The notes under the pieces: model-generated | The model's database searches: none | What the model saw: the letters and a program-made list of their open reading frames with translations, nothing else | What the model was told of the DNA's origin: nothing | Translations under genes and position numbers: made by a program | Part shown: piece after piece, positions 8,195 through 18,185 of the stretch | How the letters are laid out: every line of letters starts with the position of its first letter | How positions within the stretch are numbered: the stretch's first letter is position 1 | Assembly: GCA_947449535.1 (NCBI GenBank) | Contig: CANFRP010000002.1 | Location: 43,178 to 107,177, forward strand | DNA from: Actinomycetota bacterium | GTDB lineage: Bacteria; Actinomycetota; Actinomycetes; Nanopelagicales; Nanopelagicaceae | DNA: 64,000 nt | Direction: 5' to 3'

Positions 8195-9166
8195 ATGAGC
8201 ATCACGACGCCAGGCCTACTTGCAGTCCGCGCTGCAGTTGCGCCATGGCTAGATAAATGCGAAGCACATAGCGTTGTGTTGGTTGGTTGCTCGGGCGGTG
8301 CAGATTCATTGGCTCTTGCAATCGCGCTCCATGTGGAGAGCAAAGATCGAGAGATCAAAGTTATTCCGGTAGTCGTTGATCATGGACTTCAAGAGAATTC
8401 AGCAGAAGTCGCCCATCGAGCAATCTCTGAATTGAAACGCATTGGCTTTACCGAGATTTTTTCACAACGCGCTCATGTCACCATGGTTGATGGACTTGAA
8501 GCATCTGCCCGTCGAGCCAGATACCAAGTTTTTCAGATTGCAATTGAGAATTTTGGTGCGCAATATTTCTTCCTCGGCCATACCCAAGATGATCAGGCAG
8601 AAAGTGTCTTACTTGGAATTGCTCGCGGCTCTGGAACAAAATCTTTATCGGGAATGCCTTTTGTAAATCTTCCTTATATCCGTCCGATGATTTCGCTCTC
8701 CAGAGAAGTAACCCTGGCTGCCTGCGCGGAGAGCGGTGTGACACCATGGGAGGATCCGCATAATCTGGACCAAAGATTTGCGCGAGTTCGGGTACGCGAA
8801 AATATTTTGCCACTTATGGAGCGAGAGATCGGTCCCGGAATTTCTGAAGCTCTTGCCCGGTCTGCCAAAATTTTGCGGCAAGATGCAGAAGCACTTGATC
8901 AGTGGGCGGCGGAAATTTTTTCCGAGATTGACCCCCGTGATTTGGATATCCATGCCCTTGAGGCCCTTCCCGTTGCCGTGCGAGCAAGAGTTCTAAGATT
9001 GGCAATTTATGCCGCTGGCGCCCCTTCAGGCTCGATCACAGCCGACCATCTGGCCCCAATTGAGGCGTTAGTCACGGATTGGAAGGGGCAAGGGGCTACA
9101 TCTCTACCGGGTGGTGTGAAGGTCTCGCGAATTTCGGGCAGACTTTCGCTCTTGAACCAGCCCTAA
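8195..9166 (+). CDS. tilS: tRNA(Ile)-lysidine synthase
   Basis: A 323-residue N-type ATP pyrophosphatase with the PP-loop SGGADS at 33-38 and the TilS-typical blocks VVVDHGLQENS, GHTQDDQAESVLLGIARGSG and RVRVRENILPLM. It converts C34 of the CAU-anticodon tRNA-Ile to lysidine so that it reads AUA, an essential step. Length matches the short actinobacterial form, which lacks the long C-terminal extension of the E. coli protein. It stands just ahead of hpt and ftsH, the same order as in many actinobacteria and firmicutes. Confidence 0.93.
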   Translation: MSITTPGLLAVRAAVAPWLDKCEAHSVVLVGCSGGADSLALAIALHVESKDREIKVIPVVVDHGLQENSAEVAHRAISELKRIGFTEIFSQRAHVTMVDGLEASARRARYQVFQIAIENFGAQYFFLGHTQDDQAESVLLGIARGSGTKSLSGMPFVNLPYIRPMISLSREVTLAACAESGVTPWEDPHNLDQRFARVRVRENILPLMEREIGPGISEALARSAKILRQDAEALDQWAAEIFSEIDPRDLDIHALEALPVAVRARVLRLAIYAAGAPSGSITADHLAPIEALVTDWKGQGATSLPGGVKVSRISGRLSLLNQP

Positions 9167-9201
9167 GTCTTGTCCTAATACTTATCTATAAGAGGAGCAC
9201 C

Positions 9202-9753
9202 GTGGATCTAGCAACAACAGGCACTGATATTGAAAAAGTCATTGCAACACATGATCAGATCAATCAACGCCTCGCTGAAATTGCTCGCGATGTTGAGCGA
9301 GATTACGAAGGTCGCGACTTGCTCTTGATTGGCGTCCTTAAAGGCGCAGTGATGACTGTTGCAGATTTTGCTCGCACCCTTCAACGCCACGTTGAAATGG
9401 ATTGGATGGCTGTCTCTTCATATGGTTCCGGCACTAAATCCAGCGGTGTTGTTCGCATCCTCAAGGATCTTGATCGCGACATTACTAATCGCCACGTTTT
9501 GATTGTTGAAGATATCGTCGATACTGGCCTAACCCTTGGCTGGTTAAAGGCAAACCTAGAATCTCGCGGCGCTGCCAGCGTTGAAATTTTGACGATGCTG
9601 CGCAAGCCAGAAGCTGCAAAAGTAGATGTTGATGTGAAATATGTGGGATTCGATATCCCGACAGAGTTCGTTGTCGGCTATGGACTCGATTTTGATGAGA
9701 AGTATCGCAACCTCGATTTCATTGGTGTGCTTGCTAAGCACATGTACGAATAA
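9202..9753 (+). CDS. hpt: Hypoxanthine(-guanine) phosphoribosyltransferase
   Basis: A 183-residue purine salvage enzyme. The PRPP-binding loop VLIVEDIVDTGLTL is at 99-112, the flexible-loop SSYGSGTKSSG at 72-82 and the base-binding KYVGFDIPTEFVVGYGLD block near the C-terminus. It joins hypoxanthine or guanine to PRPP. I chose the GTG at 9202, nine bases after an AAGAGGAG ribosome site; the frame is open further upstream but that part overlaps tilS. It is followed by ftsH after 13 bp. Confidence 0.93.
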   Translation: MDLATTGTDIEKVIATHDQINQRLAEIARDVERDYEGRDLLLIGVLKGAVMTVADFARTLQRHVEMDWMAVSSYGSGTKSSGVVRILKDLDRDITNRHVLIVEDIVDTGLTLGWLKANLESRGAASVEILTMLRKPEAAKVDVDVKYVGFDIPTEFVVGYGLDFDEKYRNLDFIGVLAKHMYE

Positions 9754-9766
9754 AGAGAGCCAATAA

Positions 9767-11860
9767 ATGACAACTAAGAAGCCAGCCACCAAGAAGAGCG
9801 CTGCCAAGAAATCTGCACCTCAATTTAAGCCATCACAGCCCTCCAAGATGCGCAAGCCTGATCTTCGCAAAATCTTGCGCGGACCACTCTTTTGGATTCT
9901 CTTCGGACTTATTGCCGTAAGCATTTTTGGTCGCATCTCTGGGAGTGGCAATCAATTCATCACAGTTGATACTTCTGTAATTTTGACCCAGCTCACTGAG
10001 GATAAAGTTGAATCAGCGATACTGGTTGATAAAGATCAAAAGATTCAAGTAATTCTCAAATCTGGAAATTATGTGAAGGGGTCGAGCAAGCTCTCCGCCT
10101 CGTATGTCACCGGGCAAGAGCCATCGATTATTGCTCTTCTCAATGCCAATCCACCGCCAAAGGCATGGAACGTCAAAGTTCCGACCCAATCTGTATTAGC
10201 AACCCTTTTCTTTACCTTCGGGCCGCTCCTGCTCATCGGTTTCCTCTTCCTTCTCATGATGGGAAATGCGCAAGGCGGAAAGAAAGTATTTAACTTCGGC
10301 AAATCAAAGGCGAAGTTGCAGGCAAAAGATATGCCCACAAATACTTTTGACGATGTTGCTGGCGTCGATGAAGCAGTAGATGAGTTACGCGAAATTAAAG
10401 ATTTCTTAGCTGACCCAAAGAAATATCAAGATATGGGTGCAAAGATTCCTAAGGGTGTTCTTCTCTACGGCCCACCCGGAACCGGAAAAACTCTGCTTGC
10501 TCGTGCAGTTGCCGGCGAAGCAAAAGCACCGTTCTTCTCAATCTCTGGCTCTGAATTTGTTGAAATGTTTGTTGGAGTGGGCGCTTCTCGCGTTCGTGAT
10601 CTCTTTGCGCAAGCAAAGGAATCCGCTCCAGCAATTATCTTCATTGATGAAATCGACGCAGTTGGTCGCCAACGCGGCGCAGGTCTCGGTGGCGGTCATG
10701 ATGAACGCGAGCAGACATTGAATCAACTCCTGGTTGAAATGGATGGCTTTGAAGGAAACGGCCAGGTAATTCTTATTGCTGCGACCAATCGTCCAGATGT
10801 TTTAGATCCAGCGCTGTTGCGCCCAGGACGTTTCGATCGCCAAATACCGGTTGATCGTCCCGACCTCAAAGGACGTGAAGCAATTCTTGAAGTTCATGCA
10901 AAAGGAAAGCCAATTGCTAAATCTGTAAAACTTCTTGATTTTGCAAAGCGAACACCAGGATTTACTGGTGCTGATCTCGCAAATGTTCTCAATGAAGCTG
11001 CACTTCTCACTGCTCGTGAAAATGCCAAAGTTATTACAACTGAAGCGCTAGATGAAGCGATTGATCGAGTGATGGCTGGTCCACAACGCAAGACTCGTCT
11101 GATGACCGAAGAAGAGCGTCGAATTACTGCTTATCACGAAGGTGGCCACGCACTTGTTGCGCGTGCGCTTCCACATACCGATCCAGTTCATAAAATCACG
11201 ATCATGCCTCGCGGTCGCGCCCTTGGTTACACAATGATTTTGCCGGATGAAGATCGCTATGCAACTACGCGTAATCAAATGCTTGATCAATTGGCATATT
11301 CACTAGGCGGTCGCGCAGCAGAAGAATTGATCTTCCATGATCCAACTACTGGCGCCTCGAACGATATTGAAAAGGCCACCAACCTTGCTCGCGCCATGGT
11401 CACTCAATATGGAATGACCGAGCGAATTGGGGCAATTAAATTAGGCGTTTCTGAAGGCGAGCCTTTCCTTGGCCGTAACTACGGACATCAACGCGATTAC
11501 TCTGAGGAAGTCGCAGGCGTGGTTGATCAAGAGATCCACGATCTCATCGCCAATGCTCATCAAGAGGCTTTCGATATTTTGGTGGAGAACCGCGACATCC
11601 TCGATGCGCTTGTAGTGGAACTTCTTGAGAAAGAGACGCTCCTTAAAGATGAGATCGAAGTAATCTTTAAGAAAGTAAAAAATGTTAGTCGCCGTCCGGC
11701 TTGGACTGGCTCTGCTACTCGCACCCCAAGTAAGCAGCCACCAGTAAAACTTTCCCCCGCTAAATTAGTTATCAAAACGGATTCGGCAGTCGAAGTTGAG
11801 GCGGAAGCACCAGCGAAGAAGGCTCGAAAGAAAGCTGCTGTGGAACCTACTGATGACTGA
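9767..11860 (+). CDS. ftsH: ATP-dependent zinc metalloprotease FtsH
   Basis: A 697-residue membrane protease. Two membrane helices (about 39-56 and 144-165) bracket a small periplasmic-side domain. The AAA module has Walker A GPPGTGKT at 235-242, Walker B IIFIDEID at 290-297 and the second region of homology ([19 protein letters not shown]), and the zinc site is HEGGH at 457-461. It degrades misfolded membrane and short-lived regulatory proteins. A Lys/Ala-rich N-terminal tail (1-36) and a charged, low-complexity C-terminal tail are present. Its last codons overlap folE by eight bases. Confidence 0.97.
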   Translation: MTTKKPATKKSAAKKSAPQFKPSQPSKMRKPDLRKILRGPLFWILFGLIAVSIFGRISGSGNQFITVDTSVILTQLTEDKVESAILVDKDQKIQVILKSGNYVKGSSKLSASYVTGQEPSIIALLNANPPPKAWNVKVPTQSVLATLFFTFGPLLLIGFLFLLMMGNAQGGKKVFNFGKSKAKLQAKDMPTNTFDDVAGVDEAVDELREIKDFLADPKKYQDMGAKIPKGVLLYGPPGTGKTLLARAVAGEAKAPFFSISGSEFVEMFVGVGASRVRDLFAQAKESAPAIIFIDEIDAVGRQRGAGLGGGHDEREQTLNQLLVEMDGFEGNGQVILIAATNRPDVLDPALLRPGRFDRQIPVDRPDLKGREAILEVHAKGKPIAKSVKLLDFAKRTPGFTGADLANVLNEAALLTARENAKVITTEALDEAIDRVMAGPQRKTRLMTEEERRITAYHEGGHALVARALPHTDPVHKITIMPRGRALGYTMILPDEDRYATTRNQMLDQLAYSLGGRAAEELIFHDPTTGASNDIEKATNLARAMVTQYGMTERIGAIKLGVSEGEPFLGRNYGHQRDYSEEVAGVVDQEIHDLIANAHQEAFDILVENRDILDALVVELLEKETLLKDEIEVIFKKVKNVSRRPAWTGSATRTPSKQPPVKLSPAKLVIKTDSAVEVEAEAPAKKARKKAAVEPTDD

Positions 11861-12467
11861 TATCAATCCAGTCTCCATGGGCCCACGCGATGGTGGCGCA
11901 ACAGGTGAGTTCGATGCAGAACGCGCAGAACGCGCGGTCAAAGAACTTCTTATTGCAATCGGCGAGAATCCCGAGCGAGATGGATTGAAAGAAACTCCAG
12001 CTCGAGTGGCGCGAGCAATGCGGGAAAACTTTGCCGGACTTTGGATGCAGCCGGAGGATGTGCTGAGCACTACATTTGATATTGGCCACCAAGAACTTGT
12101 GATTGTCAAAGATATTGAAGTTTTTTCACATTGCGAACATCACCTCACACCATTTCACGGCGTTGCCCATATTGGTTACATCCCCGGGGAAGATGGACGT
12201 ATTACTGGACTTTCAAAACTTGCTCGAGTTGTTGACCTCTATGCCAAGCGTCCGCAAGTGCAAGAACGTCTCACCTCACAGATTGCAGATGCGCTTGTCG
12301 AAGTATTAAATCCAGGCGGAGTAATTGTCATTTTGGATTGCGAACATTTATGTATGTCGATGCGTGGCGTGAAGAAGAGCAATGCTCGCACCACCACCAG
12401 CGTTGTTCGTGGACAATTGCGAAATCCAGCCACTCGCGCTGAAGCGATGAGTCTCATACTCGCATGA
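11853..12467 (+). CDS. folE: GTP cyclohydrolase I
   Basis: A 204-residue enzyme opening the folate pathway, turning GTP into dihydroneopterin triphosphate. Zinc ligands are Cys94 and His97 in [12 protein letters not shown] and Cys167 in [11 protein letters not shown]. The start at 11853 lies inside the end of ftsH (8-bp overlap). An upstream in-frame ATG at 11796 would add an Arg-rich stretch coded entirely within ftsH and is rejected. It heads the four-gene folate run folE-folP-folB-folK, each joined to the next by a four-base overlap. Confidence 0.95.
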   Translation: MTDINPVSMGPRDGGATGEFDAERAERAVKELLIAIGENPERDGLKETPARVARAMRENFAGLWMQPEDVLSTTFDIGHQELVIVKDIEVFSHCEHHLTPFHGVAHIGYIPGEDGRITGLSKLARVVDLYAKRPQVQERLTSQIADALVEVLNPGGVIVILDCEHLCMSMRGVKKSNARTTTSVVRGQLRNPATRAEAMSLILA

Positions 12468-13267
12468 CGCCAGAACGTACTTTGGTGATGGGAATCCTAA
12501 ATGTCACACCAGATTCCTTCGCTGATGGTGGACGTCATTTTTCATTTGCGGCTGCACTCAATCGCGCAAAAGAGATGATCGTTGAAGGCGTCGACATTAT
12601 TGATGTGGGAGGAGAGTCGACTCGGCCAGGTGCGCAGCGCGTATCCGAGGAGGAAGAACGAGATCGAGTTGTACCCATTATTACCGAATTGATAGAGCTC
12701 GGAGCGACGGTAAGTATCGACACTATGCGCGCATCGATTGCTGCGGCAGCGATTGCTGCAGGTGCAACTTATGTCAATGATGTCAGCGGTGGACTTGCCG
12801 AAAAAGAGATGGCGGCTTTAATTGCCAATAATCCAAAGATTCAATATATCGCCATGCATTGGCGTGGTCATTCCAAAGATATGCAGTCTAAAGCTGAATA
12901 TAAGAATGTAGTGAGTGAAGTGAAAGATGAATTGGAAGAGCGTGCAGAGGCGCTCATTAAAGCTGGCGTGAGCGCTGATCAAATCATTTTGGATCCCGGT
13001 ATTGGATTTGCAAAGAGCACGGAACATTGCTGGGAGATACTTCGCAATATCGAACGATTCCAATTACTAGGTTTCCCACTGCTCGTCGGTGCATCACGCA
13101 AACGTTTTCTTGGAGAACTCCTAGAGAACGCGGATCCAGATGATCGCGACTTTGCGACCGTGGCCATCACCACAGAAATGGCACGTCTAGGAATTTGGGG
13201 AGTGCGCACGCACTCTGTTCGTCCTCATCGGGATGCAATTGCAGTTGTCCAGGAGCTCGCGGGATGA
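12464..13267 (+). CDS. folP: Dihydropteroate synthase
   Basis: A 267-residue TIM-barrel enzyme that condenses p-aminobenzoate with dihydropterin pyrophosphate; it is the sulfonamide target in general. Signatures are [15 protein letters not shown] at 9-23 and [11 protein letters not shown] at about 47-57, with the pterin-binding DPGIGFAKS and SRKRFLG blocks later. It starts four bases inside folE and ends four bases inside folB. Confidence 0.95.
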   Translation: MTPERTLVMGILNVTPDSFADGGRHFSFAAALNRAKEMIVEGVDIIDVGGESTRPGAQRVSEEEERDRVVPIITELIELGATVSIDTMRASIAAAAIAAGATYVNDVSGGLAEKEMAALIANNPKIQYIAMHWRGHSKDMQSKAEYKNVVSEVKDELEERAEALIKAGVSADQIILDPGIGFAKSTEHCWEILRNIERFQLLGFPLLVGASRKRFLGELLENADPDDRDFATVAITTEMARLGIWGVRTHSVRPHRDAIAVVQELAG

Positions 13268-13626
13268 ATGATCAGATATCTCTTACCGGAATTCAAGCTA
13301 GGGGATTCCATGGCGTATACCCAGATGAACGGCGCGACGGCCAAGATTTTATTGTTGATGCAATCTTGCAGATTAATTTGGATCCGGCAGCCCATACCGA
13401 TGAGCTTTCGCTAACCGTTAATTATGCTGAAATCGCAGTAATTATTGAGCAGGAGATTAAGGGAGAACCCGTAGATCTCATTGAAGCACTTGCGCTTCGC
13501 ATCATTGAGAAGATTTTGGAAAAGTACGAATTGATTGAATCAGTGGCAGTTACCGTTCATAAACCATTTGCCAATGTGGGAGTAACGATCAAGGATATTG
13601 CGGTAACACTAGAGCGACAACGATGA
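13264..13626 (+). CDS. folB: Dihydroneopterin aldolase
   Basis: A 120-residue enzyme cleaving dihydroneopterin to hydroxymethyl-dihydropterin and glycolaldehyde. Typical FolB features are ARGFHGVYPDERRDGQDF near the N-terminus, the TVNYAEIA block, and the C-terminal HKPFANVGVTIKDIAVTLER segment with its conserved Lys. The ATG at 13264 overlaps the folP stop as ATGA; an upstream in-frame start at 13195 lies wholly within folP and is rejected. Confidence 0.93.
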   Translation: MNDQISLTGIQARGFHGVYPDERRDGQDFIVDAILQINLDPAAHTDELSLTVNYAEIAVIIEQEIKGEPVDLIEALALRIIEKILEKYELIESVAVTVHKPFANVGVTIKDIAVTLERQR

Positions 13627-14075
13627 AGATCGTCTTCTCGCTCGGATCTAATCTGGGTGATCGCGAAGATAATATTGAGAGTGCAATCACCGAGCTCAAT
13701 AACTTGGTGGAGATCACTCATGTGTCGACCTTTCTTGAAACCGATCCCGTGGGAGGTCCAAAGCAACCTCAATATATAAACGCAGTAGCAATTGCGGAAG
13801 GCGATCTTGATCCCGAACAACTAATGAAGGAAGTTTTAGCAATTGAGATGAAACTAGGTCGAGTTCGAGATGTTAAGTGGGGACCACGCACTATTGATAT
13901 CGACATCATTGTGATCGATGATCTGACTATTAATTCACCAGGTTTAACTTTGCCCCACCCATGGGCGCATACACGTTACTTTGTTCTGGAGCCATGGCTA
14001 GAGATTGATCCGCAGGCAGAAATTCCTGGCAAAGGGCTAGTCGCAGATCTCGTAGCGTCATTGGAAGATAACTAG
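13623..14075 (+). CDS. folK: Hydroxymethyl-dihydropterin pyrophosphokinase
   Basis: A 150-residue enzyme transferring pyrophosphate from ATP to the pterin just before the FolP step. It shows SLGSNLGDREDNIESAI at 5-21, the VSTFLETDPVGGPKQPQYINA block with the pterin contact, and the WGPRTIDIDIIVID metal-binding block. The last gene of the overlapping folate run; panC follows after a 43-bp gap with its own ribosome site. Confidence 0.94.
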   Translation: MKIVFSLGSNLGDREDNIESAITELNNLVEITHVSTFLETDPVGGPKQPQYINAVAIAEGDLDPEQLMKEVLAIEMKLGRVRDVKWGPRTIDIDIIVIDDLTINSPGLTLPHPWAHTRYFVLEPWLEIDPQAEIPGKGLVADLVASLEDN

Positions 14076-14118
14076 TAACCTTTACTCATCGAGCCCGGTA
14101 CCCGGAAAGGACTGGAGC

Positions 14119-14901
14119 ATGAATTTAGCGCTAAAGCACCCACTGGCCTTCGTGCCTACTATGGGCGCGCTTCATACTGGGCATCAATCACTTATTGAGA
14201 TCGCAAAAAGTAATTGCAGCAATGTTCTCGTGAGTATTTTCGTAAATCCGCTGCAATTTGAGAATCCGGAGGATCTCGCTAAATATCCTCGCGATCTTGA
14301 AGGAGATATCGAAAAGGCAGAATCCGCTGGTGCCACTTTCGTTTGGTCACCCGAGCTAGAAGAGATTTATCCTGAGAATCCAGAGATTATTTCGGCAGGA
14401 GATCTCGGCAATAAATTTGAGGGCGTACATCGCTTTGGACATTTTGATGGTGTCCTCACTGTTGTAAAGAGACTTTTTGAGCTGGCATCTCCAGAGATTG
14501 CGGTATTTGGTGAGAAAGATTTTCAACAACTATTTTTGATTAAGAAGATGGTTAACGAATTGGATTTAGGGGTAAGAATTATCGATGCCCCGATTATTCG
14601 CGAAGAAGATGGACTTGCCATGTCTTCCCGAAATGTCAGACTTAACAAAGAGTCCCGGGCTGCCTCCCTAGTTATCTCGAAGGCGCTCAATGAGGCACGC
14701 GGCGCAAAGTCGATCAAATCTGCTCGAGATGTTTTGCATAAAGTTCTCGCCACTGAGCCAAATTTTCTCTTAGATTATGCCGAGATCATCGATGCCGATT
14801 CCTTTGAAATTGCTGGAGCGACTTGTGCATCACCACGAGCACTTGTTGCCGGTTGGATTAGCGGAGTTCGTCTGATCGACAATATGGTGATCTCCTTATG
14901 A
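14119..14901 (+). CDS. panC: Pantothenate synthetase
   Basis: A 260-residue enzyme joining pantoate and beta-alanine using ATP. It shows the HIGH-type motif PTMGALHTGH at 14-23, the FVNPLQFENPEDL block, VFGEKDFQQL and the KMSKS-like AMSSRNVRL. The N-terminus is about 15-20 residues shorter than usual because the protein begins almost at the first core strand; no other start codon occurs in frame between this ATG and folK. An AAAGGA ribosome site lies seven bases upstream. No panD follows: nadB starts four bases before its end. Confidence 0.92.
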   Translation: MNLALKHPLAFVPTMGALHTGHQSLIEIAKSNCSNVLVSIFVNPLQFENPEDLAKYPRDLEGDIEKAESAGATFVWSPELEEIYPENPEIISAGDLGNKFEGVHRFGHFDGVLTVVKRLFELASPEIAVFGEKDFQQLFLIKKMVNELDLGVRIIDAPIIREEDGLAMSSRNVRLNKESRAASLVISKALNEARGAKSIKSARDVLHKVLATEPNFLLDYAEIIDADSFEIAGATCASPRALVAGWISGVRLIDNMVISL

Positions 14902-16505
14902 AACTCTTAGCGGGCAAGCCCGGTTGGACCGTCAAAGCAGATGTCATTGTCGTGGGCTCAGGAGTTGCCGGACTGACGACCGCACTCAATATTCGTTCAA
15001 GTGGTCTATCTGTATTGCTTGTCACTAAAGCAAAAATTGATGAGGGGTCAACAAAATGGGCCCAAGGTGGAATAGCTGCTGCACTTGGTCCGGGAGATAC
15101 GCCCGATCAACATAAGAAAGATACGTTGATTGCGGGTGCCGGATTGTGCGATACCGCAGCCGTCGATGTTCTTGTCAGCGAAGGTCCAGAAGCAGTTCGC
15201 AAATTGATTGCGCGGGGCGCAGTATTTGATACCTCTGAAACAGGCGAAATTGCACTCACTCGAGAAGGTGGACACCTACGCAATCGGATCTTGCACGCAG
15301 GGGGAGATGCCACAGGCGCTGAAGTTTCGCGAGCACTTCTTTCAGCAGTAAATGATGATGATGGAATTGAAGTAATTGAGAATGCCCTTGCGATCGATGT
15401 TTTGCATGCCGCAGGTGGCGCAGTATGTGGTCTGACTCTTCACGTGATTGGCGCAGGAAGCCAAGACGGAGTGGGCCGGGCACTTTCCCGAGCCGTTGTT
15501 ATCGCTACCGGTGGTCTCGGTCAGGTCTATGCCCAAACAACCAATCCATCAGTATCCACTGGAGATGGCGTTGCACTAGCCCTTCGTGCAGGAGCAGAAG
15601 TTGCTGATGTGGAATTTATTCAATTCCATCCCACTGTTTTATGGCGAGATACAAATGTTGGGGGACAACAACCACTCATAAGCGAAGCTCTCCGCGGAGA
15701 AGGCGCCTTTCTTGTCAACGATAAAGGTGAACGATTTATGGTGGCCAAGCATCACCAAGCAGATCTAGCACCGCGCGATATCGTGGCGAAAGAAATCTTT
15801 ATTCAAATGAAGGAATCTGGATCACCGCATGTCTGGCTTGATGCAACACATATTCAAGATTTCGCTGCCCGATTTCCAACTATTTACGCATCGTGTATGG
15901 AAAATGGAATTGATCCAAAAACTCAGATGATCCCTGTCTCACCAGCATCTCACTATGCCTCCGGTGGCGTTCAAGTGGATCTCAATGGGCGCACCACAAT
16001 TGCCGGTCTTTATGCTTGCGGTGAAACAGCTTGCACGGGTGCTCACGGAGCCAACCGCTTGGCGTCTAACTCACTTCTCGAAGGTCTGGTTTTTGGGGCG
16101 AGAATTGCTGCCGATATTGCTGCGAATATTCCGGCACAACTCGAGCCGGTTGAAGATTCCAACTCCGGATTACTTCTAGATCCCGCTATTCAATTGCCAT
16201 TACAACTTGCGATGAGCCAAGGCGCTGGAGTGATGAGATCTGAGAAATCACTCACTGACACTCTGGGAATTCTTCAACAACTCTCTACTCGCACCACATC
16301 GCACCCCAATATTGCTGCCTGGGAAGTTTCAAATCTCTATCTGCTAGCAACTGCGATAGTTCGCTCCGCCCTGGAAAGAACTGAATCTCGTGGTTCTCAT
16401 TGGCGAAGTGACTTTCCTGAAGTGAGCAGTCAATGGGAGAAACGCATTATTCAATCAATCGATAATTTAGGAATCTGGCACTCACGTACAGAGGTGGTTA
16501 AGTAA
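14898..16505 (+). CDS. nadB: L-aspartate oxidase
   Basis: A 535-residue FAD enzyme that oxidises aspartate to iminoaspartate, the first step to NAD. The dinucleotide fold VVGSGVAGLTTAL is at 18-30. Later blocks include STKWAQGGIAAALGPGD, the FIQFHPTVLW and GEGAFLVNDKGERFM substrate/FAD regions and GLYACGETACTGAHGANRL near residue 370. NadA (quinolinate synthase) is not next to it, although nadA-nadB-nadC is the common actinobacterial order; it may lie elsewhere. It overlaps nadC by one base (TAATG). Confidence 0.94.
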   Translation: MKLLAGKPGWTVKADVIVVGSGVAGLTTALNIRSSGLSVLLVTKAKIDEGSTKWAQGGIAAALGPGDTPDQHKKDTLIAGAGLCDTAAVDVLVSEGPEAVRKLIARGAVFDTSETGEIALTREGGHLRNRILHAGGDATGAEVSRALLSAVNDDDGIEVIENALAIDVLHAAGGAVCGLTLHVIGAGSQDGVGRALSRAVVIATGGLGQVYAQTTNPSVSTGDGVALALRAGAEVADVEFIQFHPTVLWRDTNVGGQQPLISEALRGEGAFLVNDKGERFMVAKHHQADLAPRDIVAKEIFIQMKESGSPHVWLDATHIQDFAARFPTIYASCMENGIDPKTQMIPVSPASHYASGGVQVDLNGRTTIAGLYACGETACTGAHGANRLASNSLLEGLVFGARIAADIAANIPAQLEPVEDSNSGLLLDPAIQLPLQLAMSQGAGVMRSEKSLTDTLGILQQLSTRTTSHPNIAAWEVSNLYLLATAIVRSALERTESRGSHWRSDFPEVSSQWEKRIIQSIDNLGIWHSRTEVVK

Positions 16506-17380
16506 TGCTGAGTAATAATTTAAAAACCCAATTAGCTCACCTACAACTCGATCCGGAATATGTCGAAGATGTAGTACTTCGAACTATTGCCGAGGATTTG
16601 GCAGGCGGTACCGATGTCACATCGGTCGCTACTATTTCGGCCGACCAAACTTCTATCGCCGAATTTGCGCTCCGCAAATCGGGAACGGTATCGGGAATTC
16701 ATATTGCAGCCGCAGTTCTTGAGAGTCAGGGAATTACTGATTACCAACTTCTCGTTGAAGAAGGCGCACATCTCTCTGAGGGAAAAATAATTATTACAGC
16801 GAAAGGAAATACTCGTGCGCTACTTCTTGCAGAGCGCACCGCCCTAAACTTCCTGGGAAGATTAAGTGGTATTTCTACCGTCACCAAACAATGGGTTGAT
16901 GAAGTTAGCGAATACCCCACCAAGATTCGAGATACTCGCAAAACCACTCCGTTGCTCCGTGAACTTGAAAAGTTTGCTGTGCGTATGGGTGGGGGAGTAA
17001 ACCACCGAATGTCACTCTCTGATGCCGCACTCATAAAAGATAACCACATAGTTGCTGCAGGTAGTGTCACTAAGGCCTTTACGGCAGTTAAAGCAAGTAA
17101 TCCGAATATTCCGATTGAAGTTGAAGTTGATTATTTAGAGCAGCTCAAAGAAGTTGTTGCTGCAGGTGCAGATTTAGTTCTTCTCGACAATATGAGTCTT
17201 GAACAATGTCGAGCAGCAGTAGCAATGGTAGGTGGAAGTACAAAGCTGGAAGCATCAGGTGGGCTCACCCTTGCAAATGCTCGTGCATATGCAGCCACTG
17301 GTGTTGATTACTTAGCCGTCGGAGCGCTTACGCATTCAGCTCCGGTTTTGGATATTGGCCTAGATATGAAGGTGGTATAA
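16505..17380 (+). CDS. nadC: Nicotinate-nucleotide pyrophosphorylase (carboxylating)
   Basis: A 291-residue quinolinate phosphoribosyltransferase, making nicotinate mononucleotide from quinolinate and PRPP. Key blocks are RDTRKTTP at about 142-149, RMGGGVNHRMSLSDAALIKD at about 160-179, and the C-terminal LEASGGLTLANARAYAATGV phosphate site. It follows nadB by a one-base overlap and precedes coaX by two bases, so NAD and CoA genes share one operon here. Confidence 0.95.
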   Translation: MLSNNLKTQLAHLQLDPEYVEDVVLRTIAEDLAGGTDVTSVATISADQTSIAEFALRKSGTVSGIHIAAAVLESQGITDYQLLVEEGAHLSEGKIIITAKGNTRALLLAERTALNFLGRLSGISTVTKQWVDEVSEYPTKIRDTRKTTPLLRELEKFAVRMGGGVNHRMSLSDAALIKDNHIVAAGSVTKAFTAVKASNPNIPIEVEVDYLEQLKEVVAAGADLVLLDNMSLEQCRAAVAMVGGSTKLEASGGLTLANARAYAATGVDYLAVGALTHSAPVLDIGLDMKVV

Positions 17381-17382
17381 AA

Positions 17383-18159
17383 ATGTTACTGACAATCGAT
17401 GTAGGAAATACAAATACCGTCCTAGGAATTTTTGATGGCGAAGATCTTGCGCGATCATGGCGAGTAAAGACTGATCCACGCGACACAGCAGATGAATTAT
17501 GGATTCGCTATTCCTCACTCATTGATGGATTTCCAGTAACCGGGATATCTATATGTTCAACCGTGCCAGCCTCACTTCGTGAAATTCGTGCAATGATCGC
17601 GCGCTATTTTGTAGGCACACCAGCGACAATCGTCGAACCTGGCGTTAAGACTGGCGTCCCGCTTCTCGTTGATAATCCGAAAGAAATCGGTGCAGATCGC
17701 ATCGTCAATACGCTGGCGGCCCATGCTCTCTATGGCTCTGATGGTCCATGCATCGTTGTAGATTTTGGTACATCAACAAATCTCGACGTTGTTTCACCCA
17801 AAGGTGAATTTCTTGGCGGAGCTCTGGCGCCCGGAATCGAAATTTCAGTGGAAGCACTTGCTGCTCGTGCTGCACAATTACGAAAAGTTGAATTAGTTCA
17901 ACCAAAATCTGTCATCGGTAAGAACACAGTAGAAGCGCTGCAATCGGGAACAATCTTTGGATTTGCCGGACAAGTAGATGGATTAATCACCCGAATTACC
18001 GCAGAACTCGATGAGCTCTATCCCGATAGTGGAGATGTCTCAGTAATCGCTACTGGCGGCTTGGCCCCATTGGTTATGGGAGTCGCAGAAATGATCGATT
18101 ATCACGAGCCAGATCTCACCTTGATCGGACTTCGCTTGGTCCACGAACGGAATAAGTAA
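17383..18159 (+). CDS. coaX: Type III pantothenate kinase
   Basis: A 258-residue ASKHA-fold kinase that phosphorylates pantothenate, the first step from pantothenate to CoA. Visible are the phosphate loop DVGNTNT at 6-12, the KEIGADRIVNTLAAH block with its catalytic Asp, the second phosphate loop VVDFGTSTNLDVV and the GGALAPGIEISVEALA segment. It works directly after PanC, which sits three genes upstream in the same run. Confidence 0.94.
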   Translation: MLLTIDVGNTNTVLGIFDGEDLARSWRVKTDPRDTADELWIRYSSLIDGFPVTGISICSTVPASLREIRAMIARYFVGTPATIVEPGVKTGVPLLVDNPKEIGADRIVNTLAAHALYGSDGPCIVVDFGTSTNLDVVSPKGEFLGGALAPGIEISVEALAARAAQLRKVELVQPKSVIGKNTVEALQSGTIFGFAGQVDGLITRITAELDELYPDSGDVSVIATGGLAPLVMGVAEMIDYHEPDLTLIGLRLVHERNK

Positions 18160-18169
18160 TTTCGGTTGG

Positions 18170-18175
18170 TAGGCT
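18170..18175 (+). promoter_or_regulatory. -10 element of lysS
   Basis: TAGGCT, ten bases before the ATG at 18186, giving a leader of only a few bases and no ribosome site. It is the same hexamer seen before several other genes in this window. Confidence 0.5.
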
Positions 18176-18185
18176 TGCACACCTT

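Noticed and set aside
9079..9201. Longer hpt start inside tilS
   Set aside because: The extra residues overlap tilS and a good ribosome site stands just before the GTG at 9202.
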